A stretch of DNA of 39,919 nt from Treponema sp. (GCA_031266175.1 JAISBN010000089.1:1-39919); one strand, 5' to 3'. Shown: positions 32,281-39,652, counted from the stretch's first letter. Made by a program: numbers and translations. The notes: generated from the sequence alone by a model not told the origin.

Positions 32281-34210
32281 CAAGCCCCGGCGTTTCCCCG
32301 CCGCCGATGCTGCCGTCTATTTCCTCTGCGGAGCGGGAATCGCCGTATGCCTGTGGCTTTTTTTTACCGACCTGAACAAAAGCCTTATACAGCTGGACAA
32401 AACTCCCGTGGCGGACATTTCCTTTAAATACAAGGCGGCCCAGCGCCGTATTGCCGACCGTGTTCTCTGGGACAGACTGCAGCAGCATTCCCCTGTCTAT
32501 TCCGGCGATCTTATTCGCACCGCGGATCTTTCCGAGGCAACCGTTTATTTTCCCGGCGGGGCCGAAATCGACTTGTCGGAAAACAGCATTATCCAGGTAT
32601 TTCCGGAACGCATTGATCTTACCCGGGGAGATGTCAGCCTGGCCGCGGAGTCAAAGGGCGTTATCATTACCTGCGGGGGAAACACCCTGGATATTGCCTC
32701 CGGCGCGGTGGTCACCATTAGTTCCGGAGAAGAAGGCTTTAGCCTGAATGTCATTGAAGGAACGGTCCGGCTGGATTCCGGTTCGGGATTCACGGACATT
32801 CCGGAAGGAACCGCCGTTATCCTTGATTCCCGGGGTGCTGCGCTTGTTCGAAGCCACGCCGTTCCGGTAAGCCCCCGGCCCCAGACAAAATACCTGGTTC
32901 AGGAAAACGCCCCTGTTCGTTTTTCCTGGAATACCCTGAACTACCAAAGCGGTGAAAAGACACGGCTTGAAATTGCGGAAGACCGGCGTTTCTCCAAACC
33001 GGTTTTAAAAACCGATATAGACGGTTCGGAAACCACCGTTTCCCTGGAAGCGGGAAAGTGGTGGTGGCGGGTTTACCCCGCGGAAAGCCGGACCCCGCCT
33101 TCGGGGATCAAACTATCGCTGATTAACGCCGTGCCGCCGGCGCCAATTTCTCCCGGCCGGGACGCGCTTATCCGGTACAATACCAGGCTTCCCGAGATCC
33201 GTTTTATATGGTCGGAAACTCCGGAGGCATCGTCCTATATCGTCGAAGTTTCCGTGGATGCGGCCTTTACCCTGCCGCTTATACAAACCCAGGTGCAGCG
33301 ATCCTTTTTAAATTCCCGGCTGGAAGCGGGTCGCTGGTACTGGCGGGTACGACCGGTATTTTCAGGATCCTTTACAGGAACGGTGAATGATTCCGGAACA
33401 GCCTCTTTTACGATTGAACAGACCGGCGAACTTGCGGCGCCTGTTCTTAACGCGCCGCCGGACGGCGGTTTTTTCAGCATCCTCCCGGAACGGCAGAACG
33501 CCTATTTTTCCTGGAAGCGGGAACCGGAGGCGGCGGCCTATACAATTTACATTTCAAAAAACGCCGATGTCAGCGGTCCCGTTATTTCCGGGAAGATACA
33601 GCAAAATTACTTTATCTACGGTTCCGGGGAAACCACCCTGACCGAAGGCGTTTACTATTGGGGAGTAACCCAGACCAATTCCGCGGGTAGCGAATCTCCC
33701 CTTTCCGGGATATTCAGTTTTACCGCCGCCGCCAATCCGCCGCCGGTACGGGCGCCGGCTGAGCCGGTGGCCGCGCCGGCGGCTGCGCCGGTTGCGGCGG
33801 AAATTCCTCCGCCTGAAAGGCCCGCGTCCCCGCCGCTTCCCCCGACCGTCCCCGTACCGGTAAGCCCCCGGGACGGTTTTGTATTCGGCGTCAGGGAGAT
33901 CCTGAATCTGGAACGGATTGACTTTCGGTGGATCGAAACCGCGGGGGCAGAGGCCTACATTTTTACACTGTACAAAACAGGACCGGGCAATACCCGCAGG
34001 GAAATAGTCCGTACCCGGCAGCGGCAGGCCTTCTGCTCCGTATATCTGCCGCAGCTGGATACCGGTACATTCCTGTGGCAGGTTGAAGCGGTACAGCGCG
34101 ACGGGAACATTGAAAGAAGCAGCGATCCGGGGCAAAGCTCGTTCACCATCGACATACCCCTTCCCGGCGAAATCAAATTCTACGACCCGGGACCGCTCTA
34201 TGGCAATTAA
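32240..34210 (+). CDS. FecR-domain protein with fibronectin-like repeats
   Basis: A 656-residue protein. I chose ATG 32240 because the N-terminus then reads as a basic stretch plus one transmembrane helix (about 25-44: AVYFLCGAGIAVCLWLFF). A FecR domain follows (about 80-205: GDLIRTADLSEATVYFPGGA, INLT-like strands, VIEGTVRLDSG). Then come four repeats of about 90 residues ending in motifs such as AGRWYWRVRP, each starting with xFxW, resembling fibronectin III folds. A Pro/Ala-rich linker (about 510-545) separates the third and fourth. It is periplasmic by topology and overlaps both the cyclase and the beta-barrel gene, so a shared envelope function is likely. Confidence 0.85.
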   Translation: MRKKKNTRSTQIADKPRRFPAADAAVYFLCGAGIAVCLWLFFTDLNKSLIQLDKTPVADISFKYKAAQRRIADRVLWDRLQQHSPVYSGDLIRTADLSEATVYFPGGAEIDLSENSIIQVFPERIDLTRGDVSLAAESKGVIITCGGNTLDIASGAVVTISSGEEGFSLNVIEGTVRLDSGSGFTDIPEGTAVILDSRGAALVRSHAVPVSPRPQTKYLVQENAPVRFSWNTLNYQSGEKTRLEIAEDRRFSKPVLKTDIDGSETTVSLEAGKWWWRVYPAESRTPPSGIKLSLINAVPPAPISPGRDALIRYNTRLPEIRFIWSETPEASSYIVEVSVDAAFTLPLIQTQVQRSFLNSRLEAGRWYWRVRPVFSGSFTGTVNDSGTASFTIEQTGELAAPVLNAPPDGGFFSILPERQNAYFSWKREPEAAAYTIYISKNADVSGPVISGKIQQNYFIYGSGETTLTEGVYYWGVTQTNSAGSESPLSGIFSFTAAANPPPVRAPAEPVAAPAAAPVAAEIPPPERPASPPLPPTVPVPVSPRDGFVFGVREILNLERIDFRWIETAGAEAYIFTLYKTGPGNTRREIVRTRQRQAFCSVYLPQLDTGTFLWQVEAVQRDGNIERSSDPGQSSFTIDIPLPGEIKFYDPGPLYGN

Positions 34211-35150
34211 GGTACGGGGAATGGGACGTGTGTGCGCGGCGCTTATGATGAGCGTTATCCTTGGGGTCACTGCTTTTTCCCGGGAAGAGGATCCTGCCAT
34301 ATCCCCGGCGGAAGAAAATACCGACAAAGAATTTTATTCCTACCCCCGGGAAGAGGACGGAGCTTTTATCCAGCATCTTGCCTGGCAGGGCGTTGAATAC
34401 GTACGGCATTACGAAGTTATCATTGAGCGGAAAGAAGGAGACGGTTACATCGAGGTATTACGGGAAACCACCGGGGAAACATTTATCGAATTTTCATTCC
34501 GCGGCGGTTCGTACCGCTACCGGGTACAGGCTTACGATCTTTTAAACCGGCCTTCGGGAAACGCTCCCTGGAAGGATTTTACCATTATCGCCGTACAACC
34601 CGGCTTTTCCCCCGGCGAACCAAAAGTCCCGGGGGTGAATTTTTTCGCTTCCGCGGGTTATGCTCCCCTGGTTCCCCTGTACGGCAATCTCTTCGATCTG
34701 TTTGACACCGTTCATTTTCCGGGAGCCTATGCCAGGGTTGGATTTGTTCCCTTTAAAACGGACTTTGGCAGCTTCGGTTTTGAACTTAATCCCTTTTGGG
34801 ATTACCTTACCATAAGCCGGAACGATTACAGGGGAACAAGCCACCTGGCGGGGATCCATGTCAACGCGCTGTATCAAAAAAGCCTTCCCCCGGAGACGAT
34901 GTTTATCAATGTCAGGCTGGGAGGGGGCGTTACCTCGCTGCTTGATTTTCACTTTACCTATGCAAACGGTACATCACAATCAATGAACGGCTTTTATATT
35001 TCCGCCGGAGCGGACATATCATTCCAGTGGTTCTTTTTCCGTTTCTTTTACCTTGAAGCGGGCCTGGCCTACCGTCATATCATCACCCCCGGGGAGCCGT
35101 TTCAGCAGGGGTATATCAGTCCCTTTGCGGGCATGGGCATACAGCTGTAA
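34200..35150 (+). CDS. outer-membrane beta-barrel-like protein with fibronectin-like N-domain
   Basis: A 316-residue exported protein from ATG 34200, overlapping the FecR stop by 11 bp. Residues 1-27 are a signal peptide (GRVCAALMMSVILGVTAFS). Residues about 45-125 resemble the repeats of the preceding FecR protein (HYEVIIERKEGDGYIEVLRE then YRYRVQAYDLLNRPSG). The rest alternates aromatic and polar residues in strand-like segments (YARVGFVPFKTDFGSFGFEL, LEAGLAYRHI) and ends in an IQL terminus, as in small outer-membrane barrels. Last gene of the module; it converges with the Gx transporter gene. Confidence 0.75.
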   Translation: MAIKVRGMGRVCAALMMSVILGVTAFSREEDPAISPAEENTDKEFYSYPREEDGAFIQHLAWQGVEYVRHYEVIIERKEGDGYIEVLRETTGETFIEFSFRGGSYRYRVQAYDLLNRPSGNAPWKDFTIIAVQPGFSPGEPKVPGVNFFASAGYAPLVPLYGNLFDLFDTVHFPGAYARVGFVPFKTDFGSFGFELNPFWDYLTISRNDYRGTSHLAGIHVNALYQKSLPPETMFINVRLGGGVTSLLDFHFTYANGTSQSMNGFYISAGADISFQWFFFRFFYLEAGLAYRHIITPGEPFQQGYISPFAGMGIQL

Positions 35151-35174
35151 CCCTCCTCCAAAAACCGGCCCTGT

Positions 35175-36329
35175 TCATTCTTTCTCTATTTGCAGCAGTA
35201 TGCCGTCAAGGGTTTTAAACAGATGGGTCTTTTCCTTTTTGTCCGTATTTTTTTCAAGATCCCTTTTTTTATTGAACCGTTCCAGGATAACGAAAGTTTC
35301 CCGCAGCAGAAGTCCGAATTTTCCCGGCAGGGGAAGCGCGGAGACAAGCGCCAGTTTGGAAAGCATGATCAGTCCTTCCATGGTCACCGCCCGCTGGATA
35401 CCCTGTATCAGGCTGCCCTGGGCAATAATAAAAGGTCCGGCGCGGAAAAGGATTTTTCCGTAGGGCGGAAAAAGGTTGGCCAAAATAACCGCGGCCAGGG
35501 TGATAAGGGTAAAACCGGGACGGGTTTTTTTGCGGGTCAGGACCGCCAGCAGCCAAAACAGCAGAAACAGCCCCGCCCTGACGGCAACAAAGGGGATAAA
35601 CAAAAACGCCGCCATGCCAAGCAGCGCCGCTGTTCCCTTAACCAGGGGAACAGAGGCTTTGCCCGCCGCCGCGGATCCTCCGCGGCTGCCGCGGGCCGGA
35701 CCGGGAAGCGCCGCTCCGGCGTCACGGGCTTTTCCCCGCCGCAGGGCAAACCATTCCGACCGGGCGGCAAAGGCTTCGGCAAAAAGTCCCAGCCCGGCGC
35801 CGCTGATAATTCCCGCGGCAAGAAAGGGCGGCGCAAGATAGCGGGCGCTTTCGCCAAAAAGAAAAAGCCCCGCCAGGCACAGCTGGAGGCCGTTGGACAC
35901 AAAAGCGCCGGCCGTTCCTATACCGGCAAAACTGATGGCCGGACCCTTTGTACGGTTCCCCAGGGTACGGCGCAGCAGGTACATCAGCGCGGCGGAAGAA
36001 ACGGTCCCGGTAAGGGAAAACAAAAACACATACGAAAAAAGGGTCCCCGTTACCAGAGCCTGTCCAAGAATTTTTATCAGCACCAGCAGGCAGTAGCGGC
36101 GGAGCGAAAAAATATCCAGCGCCAAAAGCAGGGGAAGATTTGCCAGTCCCAGGCGCATAAAGGGCAGGGGCTTGGGGATACTGTAGTCCAGGGCGGACAA
36201 GAAAAGGCACAGCGCCCCCAGCAGGGCAACGTCCCGGTCCGGGGCGTTCCGGCTTCCGGCCCGGGCGGGAAGCGGAACTGGCCTGCCTGTGTTACCAGGA
36301 CGCGGCGTCAACGGCCGTTCCTTCCCCAT
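35175..36329 (-). CDS. Gx transporter-family membrane protein, possible S-T fusion
   Basis: About 384 residues from ATG 36329, which overlaps the 3' end of the NusG-II gene by 38 bp; the longer reading duplicates that gene in another frame and is not credible. Residues about 40-215 show five to six helices with DYSIPKPLPFMRLGLANLPL, the signature of the Gx/heptaprenyl-diphosphate-synthase-component-I family, thought to be ECF-like substrate-binding transporters. After an Ala/Gly-rich linker, residues about 240-345 have further helices and ITLAAVILANLFPPYG, which resemble the CbiQ (T) component. A combined S- and T-type protein is an inference. C-terminus is charged and cytosolic. Confidence 0.75.
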   Translation of the reverse strand: MGKERPLTPRPGNTGRPVPLPARAGSRNAPDRDVALLGALCLFLSALDYSIPKPLPFMRLGLANLPLLLALDIFSLRRYCLLVLIKILGQALVTGTLFSYVFLFSLTGTVSSAALMYLLRRTLGNRTKGPAISFAGIGTAGAFVSNGLQLCLAGLFLFGESARYLAPPFLAAGIISGAGLGLFAEAFAARSEWFALRRGKARDAGAALPGPARGSRGGSAAAGKASVPLVKGTAALLGMAAFLFIPFVAVRAGLFLLFWLLAVLTRKKTRPGFTLITLAAVILANLFPPYGKILFRAGPFIIAQGSLIQGIQRAVTMEGLIMLSKLALVSALPLPGKFGLLLRETFVILERFNKKRDLEKNTDKKEKTHLFKTLDGILLQIEKE

Positions 36330-36699
36330 CCGCCCCGGGAGAATTCCCCGGACCCGGGGGATTCCCCCCTTCAACGCTGACAAAAATCCCGTTGGGCAGG
36401 CAGGCAATCCACTGGCCCCGGCGGTGGATCGATCCGGAGGCAATACAGGTTTGGTTAATACAGGGCGAGGAAATAACCCTGGCCCGGCGGTCCCGCAGTT
36501 CCACCACCGTGTTTCCCAGGGGACCGGGTATATCAACGGTAACAGCGCTGTTCAGGGAATATACCCATTCTGCCCCGTCGTTTTTAATAACAAACCTTGG
36601 TTCGGCTGAATTTTTCCCGTAGACCCGGACAGCGCAAAAAACAGTCAGCGCCCCCGTAAGCAGGAGAATAAGAAAATCGAAAAAACGAAGTTTAGACAC
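36292..36699 (-). CDS. NusG domain II-containing protein
   Basis: A 135-residue protein with an N-terminal anchor (about 7-27: FFDFLILLLTGALTVFCAVRVYG) and a NusG-II domain (about 35-115). The markers are DIPGPLGNTVVELRDRRARV, SSPCINQTCIASG with two cysteines, and WIACLPNGIFVSVEG. In other treponemes and firmicutes this protein sits beside a Gx transporter, as here, and is presumed to act outside the membrane with it. The C-terminal 20 residues are Gly/Pro-rich and overlap the transporter start. The start overlaps the end of the Nfu gene by 8 bp. Confidence 0.88.
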   Translation of the reverse strand: MSKLRFFDFLILLLTGALTVFCAVRVYGKNSAEPRFVIKNDGAEWVYSLNSAVTVDIPGPLGNTVVELRDRRARVISSPCINQTCIASGSIHRRGQWIACLPNGIFVSVEGGNPPGPGNSPGADGEGTAVDAASW

Positions 36700-36916
36700 C
36701 CTCTACGGAGCTTACTTCGGGGACTTCTTTTTTAAGATAGTTCTCGATACCGTTCCGCAGGGTCATGGCGGCCATGGGGCAGTGACCGCAGGCGCCGGTA
36801 AGCTTGACCGAAACTTTACCGGCATCGCTGACGGAAACAAATTCCACATCCCCGCCGTCGGCCTGAAGGGAAGGGCGGACATCGTTCAGCGCTGCTTTGA
36901 CTTTTTCTTCGAGCAT
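36692..36916 (-). CDS. NifU C-terminal-domain (Nfu) protein
   Basis: A 74-residue stand-alone Nfu domain: VRPSLQADGGDVEFVSV, then the cluster-binding CxxC in GACGHCPMAAMTLRNGIE (Cys43, Cys46). It receives or delivers Fe-S clusters. It supplies the domain missing from the NifU-like scaffold at 24472-25062. AAGGAG lies 8-9 bp before the ATG. The gene is first in a tightly overlapping unit with NusG-II and the Gx transporter. Confidence 0.93.
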   Translation of the reverse strand: MLEEKVKAALNDVRPSLQADGGDVEFVSVSDAGKVSVKLTGACGHCPMAAMTLRNGIENYLKKEVPEVSSVEGV

Positions 36917-37007
36917 GGCTCACTCCTTATATGATTTAAGTATATCAAATTTAGTAAAAGAAAATCAAGCTTGCGGATTTCGGACCAGCAATTTCGAATT
37001 CAAAAAT

Positions 37008-37046
37008 AACCACGGACCTTCACGGACAGAACGGACAAAAGCATGG
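37008..37046 (+). repeat. 39-bp interspersed repeat, copy 1
   Basis: Matches 38545-38583 at 35 of 39 positions in the same orientation. It begins AACCACGGACC and ends AAAAGCATGG. The two copies flank the FGE-fold lipoprotein gene and the hairpin array. Confidence 0.85.
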
Positions 37047-37112
37047 CCTTTCAGGGCTGTACCTCCGTTACGGAACAGCCGGGCGAAACCCAGGGTTTCG
37101 CCTTAGGCTTTA

Positions 37113-37200
37113 GGCGCCATGGAGGGCGCTGTAACCACTGCCATCCGGCTTTGCCGGATGGGTGGAGTTCGCCGCAGGCGAAGTCCAACACGATAATCCG
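37113..37200 (+). repeat. 88-bp hairpin repeat unit, copy 1
   Basis: From GGCGCCATGG to CACGATAATCCG. It is closely similar to copy 2 at 37250-37337, with differences concentrated in the stem at 37164-37186. Confidence 0.9.
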
Positions 37201-37249
37201 TGGTAAAACCTAAAGGTTTTACCTTGGATGCCGGATGCGCCCGAAGGGC

Positions 37250-37337
37250 GGCGCCATGGAGGGCGCTGTAACCACTGCCATCCGGCTTTGCCGGATGGGT
37301 GAAGTTTGCCGCAGGCAAACTTCAACACGATAATCCG
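37250..37337 (+). repeat. 88-bp hairpin repeat unit, copy 2
   Basis: Second copy, 137 bp after the first. Its stem at 37301-37323 is perfect over 10 bp and carries paired changes relative to copy 1. Its last 12 bases form one arm of the hairpin over the FGE stop codon. Confidence 0.9.
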
Positions 37338-37359
37338 CCAAGGAAGGCGGATTATCGTG
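37326..37359. other. 14-bp hairpin overlapping the FGE stop codon
   Basis: CACGATAATCCGCC (37326-37339), a 6-nt loop (37340-37345) and its exact complement (37346-37359). The stop codon (37352-37354) lies in the stem. There is no U run, so it is not a standard terminator. Hairpins directly after a variable region assist retrohoming in studied DGRs. Confidence 0.9.
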
Positions 37360-38398
37360 AAACCACCCGGAAACCAAGGTACTCGTACCGATAGAAAGGG
37401 AGGGTGGCGGGCCGTATGGCAACCGCGCAGGCGGCCGCAGCCTCGTTCCAACCGCCACCCCGGACTATCCGGGACGGGCCCGTTGCAGGGCCCCCGGGAT
37501 TTTCCACCGTGCCGCTGTATACCATGCCATACCAGTCCCAGCACCATTCCCGTACGTTCCCGCTCATGTCGTATAACTGTGCGTTGTTTGCGATCCTGGT
37601 CTCCACCGGGTGGGTACCGTAATCAGGCCCCGGGCTGCCCGAATTGGCAGTATACCAGGCGTAATTCACCAGATCGGGTTCGGTATTGGTCCCCGCCCAT
37701 TTGTACGCGAAAGAAGGGGCGAAAGGATCGCCGCCCCGGGCCGCGTATTCCCACTCCGCCTCGGTCGGCAGCCGGTAGCCGTTGGCTTCCGGATTCATCA
37801 CCGCCTTGTCCGCGTCCGTAGTGGTTACGGTGTCATTCGTGGAAACCCTCAGTACCGTGCCATAGCCGGAATCGGTGTAATACACCGGCGTTTTACCGGC
37901 CATCTGGCTGTAGGCGTTGCACCATACAATCGCGTCCCGCCAACTGATACGGGTTACCGGTTCATGCTTTGCCGCGGTGGTGGGGGAATTCCCGTCCGTT
38001 CCGTCATTCCCTTCACAGCCATCATTGGCAAAGATGTACCCGTTGCCGTCCGCCCAGGTTTTTACCTCGTACCATAACTCGTAGGTGGTCTCGTATCTCG
38101 CTATGGAAAAGGAGCTTAACGTTACATTCCGCCCAGGAATAAACACGCCCTGGTTACTGGCATTGTACTCATACGCGCTGCTCCCGGTGATAAGGACGGG
38201 AGCGGAATTCGCCTGTACCGTTGTCCGGTAGTGCGCCGGGGTGGTGAACGTATACCCGCCGCCCCCGTTATCGTTGTTCCCGCCGTCCTTGTTCTTGTGC
38301 AGGGGGGCCACCGCGTCTTTCATCCAGGGGTTCTCGCAGCCCCCAAAGCCCGCCGCCGCCGCTGTCAATACCAGCGCGCCTAAAAGTTTCTTCAGCAT
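37352..38398 (-). CDS. FGE-fold (SUMF1/C-type-lectin-like) lipoprotein, candidate DGR target
   Basis: A 348-residue lipoprotein from ATG 38398, seven bases after AAAGGAG. Residues 1-21 are a lipoprotein signal (LKKLLGALVLTAAAAGFGGC, Cys21). An Asn/Gly linker is followed by a formylglycine-generating-enzyme-type domain (about 85-348) with ETTYELW, GYRLPTEAEWEYAARGG near 207-223, YDMSGNVREWCWDWYG near 276-291, and RIVRGGGWN then LGFRVVSR at the end. The paired active-site cysteines of true FGE are not present, so sulfatase activation is unlikely. This is the fold used by TvpA, the DGR-diversified surface lipoprotein of Treponema denticola. The C-terminal segment has the matching layout. Flanked by direct repeats. 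Confidence 0.85.
   Translation of the reverse strand: MLKKLLGALVLTAAAAGFGGCENPWMKDAVAPLHKNKDGGNNDNGGGGYTFTTPAHYRTTVQANSAPVLITGSSAYEYNASNQGVFIPGRNVTLSSFSIARYETTYELWYEVKTWADGNGYIFANDGCEGNDGTDGNSPTTAAKHEPVTRISWRDAIVWCNAYSQMAGKTPVYYTDSGYGTVLRVSTNDTVTTTDADKAVMNPEANGYRLPTEAEWEYAARGGDPFAPSFAYKWAGTNTEPDLVNYAWYTANSGSPGPDYGTHPVETRIANNAQLYDMSGNVREWCWDWYGMVYSGTVENPGGPATGPSRIVRGGGWNEAAAACAVAIRPATLPFYRYEYLGFRVVSR
37355..37468 (-). other. candidate DGR variable region
   Basis: The last 38 codons, from RIVRGGGWN to the C-terminus. Between the constant GGGWN and LGFRVV, about ten codons end in C with varied first two bases (gcc, ccc, acc, ctc, ttc, tac), as expected if AAC codons of a template were mutagenised at A. 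The positions of Cys, Arg and Pro match the constant residues of treponemal FGE-type variable regions. Two GAG codons and one ATA need a different template codon. Confidence 0.55.
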
Positions 38399-38429
38399 AC
38401 GATACTCCTTTGCGTTTAACGCCCAGGGC

Positions 38430-38445
38430 AAAACCTAAAGGTTTT
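38430..38445. repeat. palindrome shared with 37202-37223
   Basis: AAAACC-TAAA-GGTTTT recurs here upstream of the FGE ribosome-binding site and within the longer palindrome at 37202-37223. The remainder of 38399-38647 is an AT-rich stretch with possible -10 sequences (TATAAT-like near 38490) and the repeat element at 38546-38627. Confidence 0.7.
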
Positions 38446-38544
38446 ACCTCGTAATCCGAATCGAAGAATTTCTACCACGAAGGCGAAAAAGTATAATAAG
38501 TAAAGTAAAAACTTTTTCGACTTCTTCGACCTTGCGGTTAAATT

Positions 38545-38627
38545 AACCACGGACCCCCGCGGACAAAACGGACAAAAGCATGGAATTGAAACAACAGGTC
38601 CGGGGCAAGTCTGTGTCTGTCCGTGGT
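38545..38627. repeat. 39-bp repeat copy 2 within a MITE-like element
   Basis: 38545-38583 matches copy 1 (37008-37046). ACCACGGAC at 38546-38554 is the exact reverse complement of GTCCGTGGT at 38619-38627, giving an 82-bp element with 9-bp terminal inverted repeats and no ORF. Copy 1 lacks the right end. Confidence 0.65.
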
Positions 38628-38647
38628 AATATATTCCTCTTCCTCCC

Positions 38648-39352
38648 TTACGGAATCACCGCCGACAGCATCGGGCCGAAGGGGCCCACATCGCCGGCGG
38701 GGTTCTTGTAGCGCAGGCAGAAGTACACCGTACAGCCGCTGAGCCCCTCCAGGTCAAAGCGCTTGCTCTTCTTTTTGGTAGACACCGAGTAGTTCAGCTC
38801 CTCGCCGTTCTTCGGAACCTGCGCCAGCCGCAGGGGGTATTTCTCGCTGGCCGGGCCGATAAAGCCAAAGTAGATCTCCACCTCGTAGTCGCTCCGGGGC
38901 TCCGGCGGCATCCCCGCCACGGGCCGGATATTCCGCAGTTCCACCATGTGGATCCCCGGAAAGGTCAGGTCCGCCTCCGCCTGGTTGCCCGGCGCGGGAA
39001 TCGGGGTCTTGATGTTGTCGATGGGGGGAATCCCCAGGTTCGCCAGATGGTCCGCCGTCACGATCTCCGGGAAGCCCCGGAACCAGACCTGGATAAACCG
39101 GGACAGGACCTTCTTGCTCCTGCCGTAGGCCGCCTCCATGGCCGCCGTGTCCGCGGTGGTGCGGTCCTTGAAGGTCCGGGAATAGCCCGTGTACCAGTCC
39201 GTGTAGGCGGCGCTCAGGGCCGTCCGCTCCGCCAGAGGGATATGAGTCCACTCCGGGTCGTCGCCGCCGCACATCTGCCCCACATACTGGACAATGTTCT
39301 TGAAGAAGCGGTCATACGCGGGACCGCACGAAGGAATAAGCTTTTTACCCAT
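38648..39352 (-). CDS. uncharacterised treponemal protein with C-terminal Ig-like domain
   Basis: A 234-residue soluble protein. I recall similar proteins (core ADLTFPGIHMVELRNIRPVAG) in termite-gut treponemes, often several per genome, with no assigned function. Residues about 1-105 are helical (YDRFFKNIVQYVGQM, AAYTDWYTGYSRTFKD). A Pro-rich linker (IPPIDNIKTPIPAPGNQ) leads to strands that look like a fibronectin/Ig fold (about 130-234: DYEVEIYFGFIG, LSGCTVYFCLRYKNPAGDVG). No signal peptide. AGGAGG precedes the ATG with about 5 bp spacing (minus strand, near 39358-39363). Position beside the FGE lipoprotein and repeats suggests an accessory or mobile role. Confidence 0.75.
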   Translation of the reverse strand: MGKKLIPSCGPAYDRFFKNIVQYVGQMCGGDDPEWTHIPLAERTALSAAYTDWYTGYSRTFKDRTTADTAAMEAAYGRSKKVLSRFIQVWFRGFPEIVTADHLANLGIPPIDNIKTPIPAPGNQAEADLTFPGIHMVELRNIRPVAGMPPEPRSDYEVEIYFGFIGPASEKYPLRLAQVPKNGEELNYSVSTKKKSKRFDLEGLSGCTVYFCLRYKNPAGDVGPFGPMLSAVIP

Positions 39353-39394
39353 ACAAAACCTCCCTATAAACAGCGGCCCCTTCGCCGCTTCTCT

Positions 39395-39652
39395 CTAAAT
39401 AATCCGTTTAACCAGGTGAACGGTCCGTATCTCCGGCTCACTGCTCTGAATATCCCGCTCCCCGGTCTGAATATCCCGCTCTCCGCTCCGAATATCCAGC
39501 TCCCCGGCCTGAATATCCCGCTCCCCGGTCCGAATATCCAACTCCCCGGTCTGAATATCCAGCTCCCCGGTCCGAATATCCGGCTCCCCGGTCTGAATAT
39601 CCGGCTCCCCGCTCTGTTTCTCCGGCGCTTTATTCCATATATCCGGATACAT
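39395..39652 (-). CDS. heptad-repeat protein encoded by 21-bp tandem repeats
   Basis: An 85-residue frame from ATG 39652. After MYPDIWNKAPEKQ it consists of nine seven-residue units of the form GE(P/L/R)DI(Q/R)T, then VHLVKRII. The frame is also open further upstream to 39865, passing through the poly-C tract as PPPPP, so the gene may be longer (156 residues). All three frames of the repeat are open because 21 is a multiple of three; I prefer this one for its regular acidic composition. It may be coding, but no clear ribosome-binding site is seen. Function unknown. Confidence 0.4.
   Translation of the reverse strand: MYPDIWNKAPEKQSGEPDIQTGEPDIRTGELDIQTGELDIRTGERDIQAGELDIRSGERDIQTGERDIQSSEPEIRTVHLVKRII
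39426..39614. repeat. nine-copy 21-bp minisatellite
   Basis: Units of 21 bp built on GAATATCC(A/C/G)GCTCCCCGGTC, with substitutions mainly at three positions and alternating forms (Q/R in the encoded peptide). Units directly abut, without spacers. Confidence 0.9.

Larger units (their letters stand above)
37055..37359. repeat. dense array of short hairpins downstream of the FGE gene
   Basis: About 300 bp without a gene hold a run of inverted repeats: 37055-37080 (GGCTGT/ACAGCC), 37082-37102 (10-bp arms, 1-nt loop), 37141-37161 (9-bp arms, TTT loop), 37164-37186 (GCA loop), 37202-37223 (9-bp arms, TAAA loop), 37278-37298, 37301-37323 (10-bp arms) and 37326-37359 (14-bp arms). It could act as RNA, as REP-like DNA, or as a recombination site. 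The rest of 36917-37054 holds only the Nfu leader and repeat copy 1. Confidence 0.85.

Noticed and set aside
35190-36380. 396-codon plus-strand ORF, Lys/Gln/Arg-rich
   Set aside because: It is antisense to the Gx transporter gene and has the biased composition of a mirror frame of a hydrophobic protein.
36330-36536. 69-codon upstream extension of the Gx transporter frame
   Set aside because: It duplicates the NusG-II gene in another frame; the later ATG at 36329 fits the family N-terminus.
37103-37547. ORFs spanning the hairpin array
   Set aside because: They arise from repeated stop-free GC-rich palindromes, have no start signals and repeat the same nonsense peptide twice.
39426-39614. possible CRISPR array
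   Set aside because: Units are 21 bp, contiguous and without unique spacers, and no cas genes are present. It is a minisatellite.
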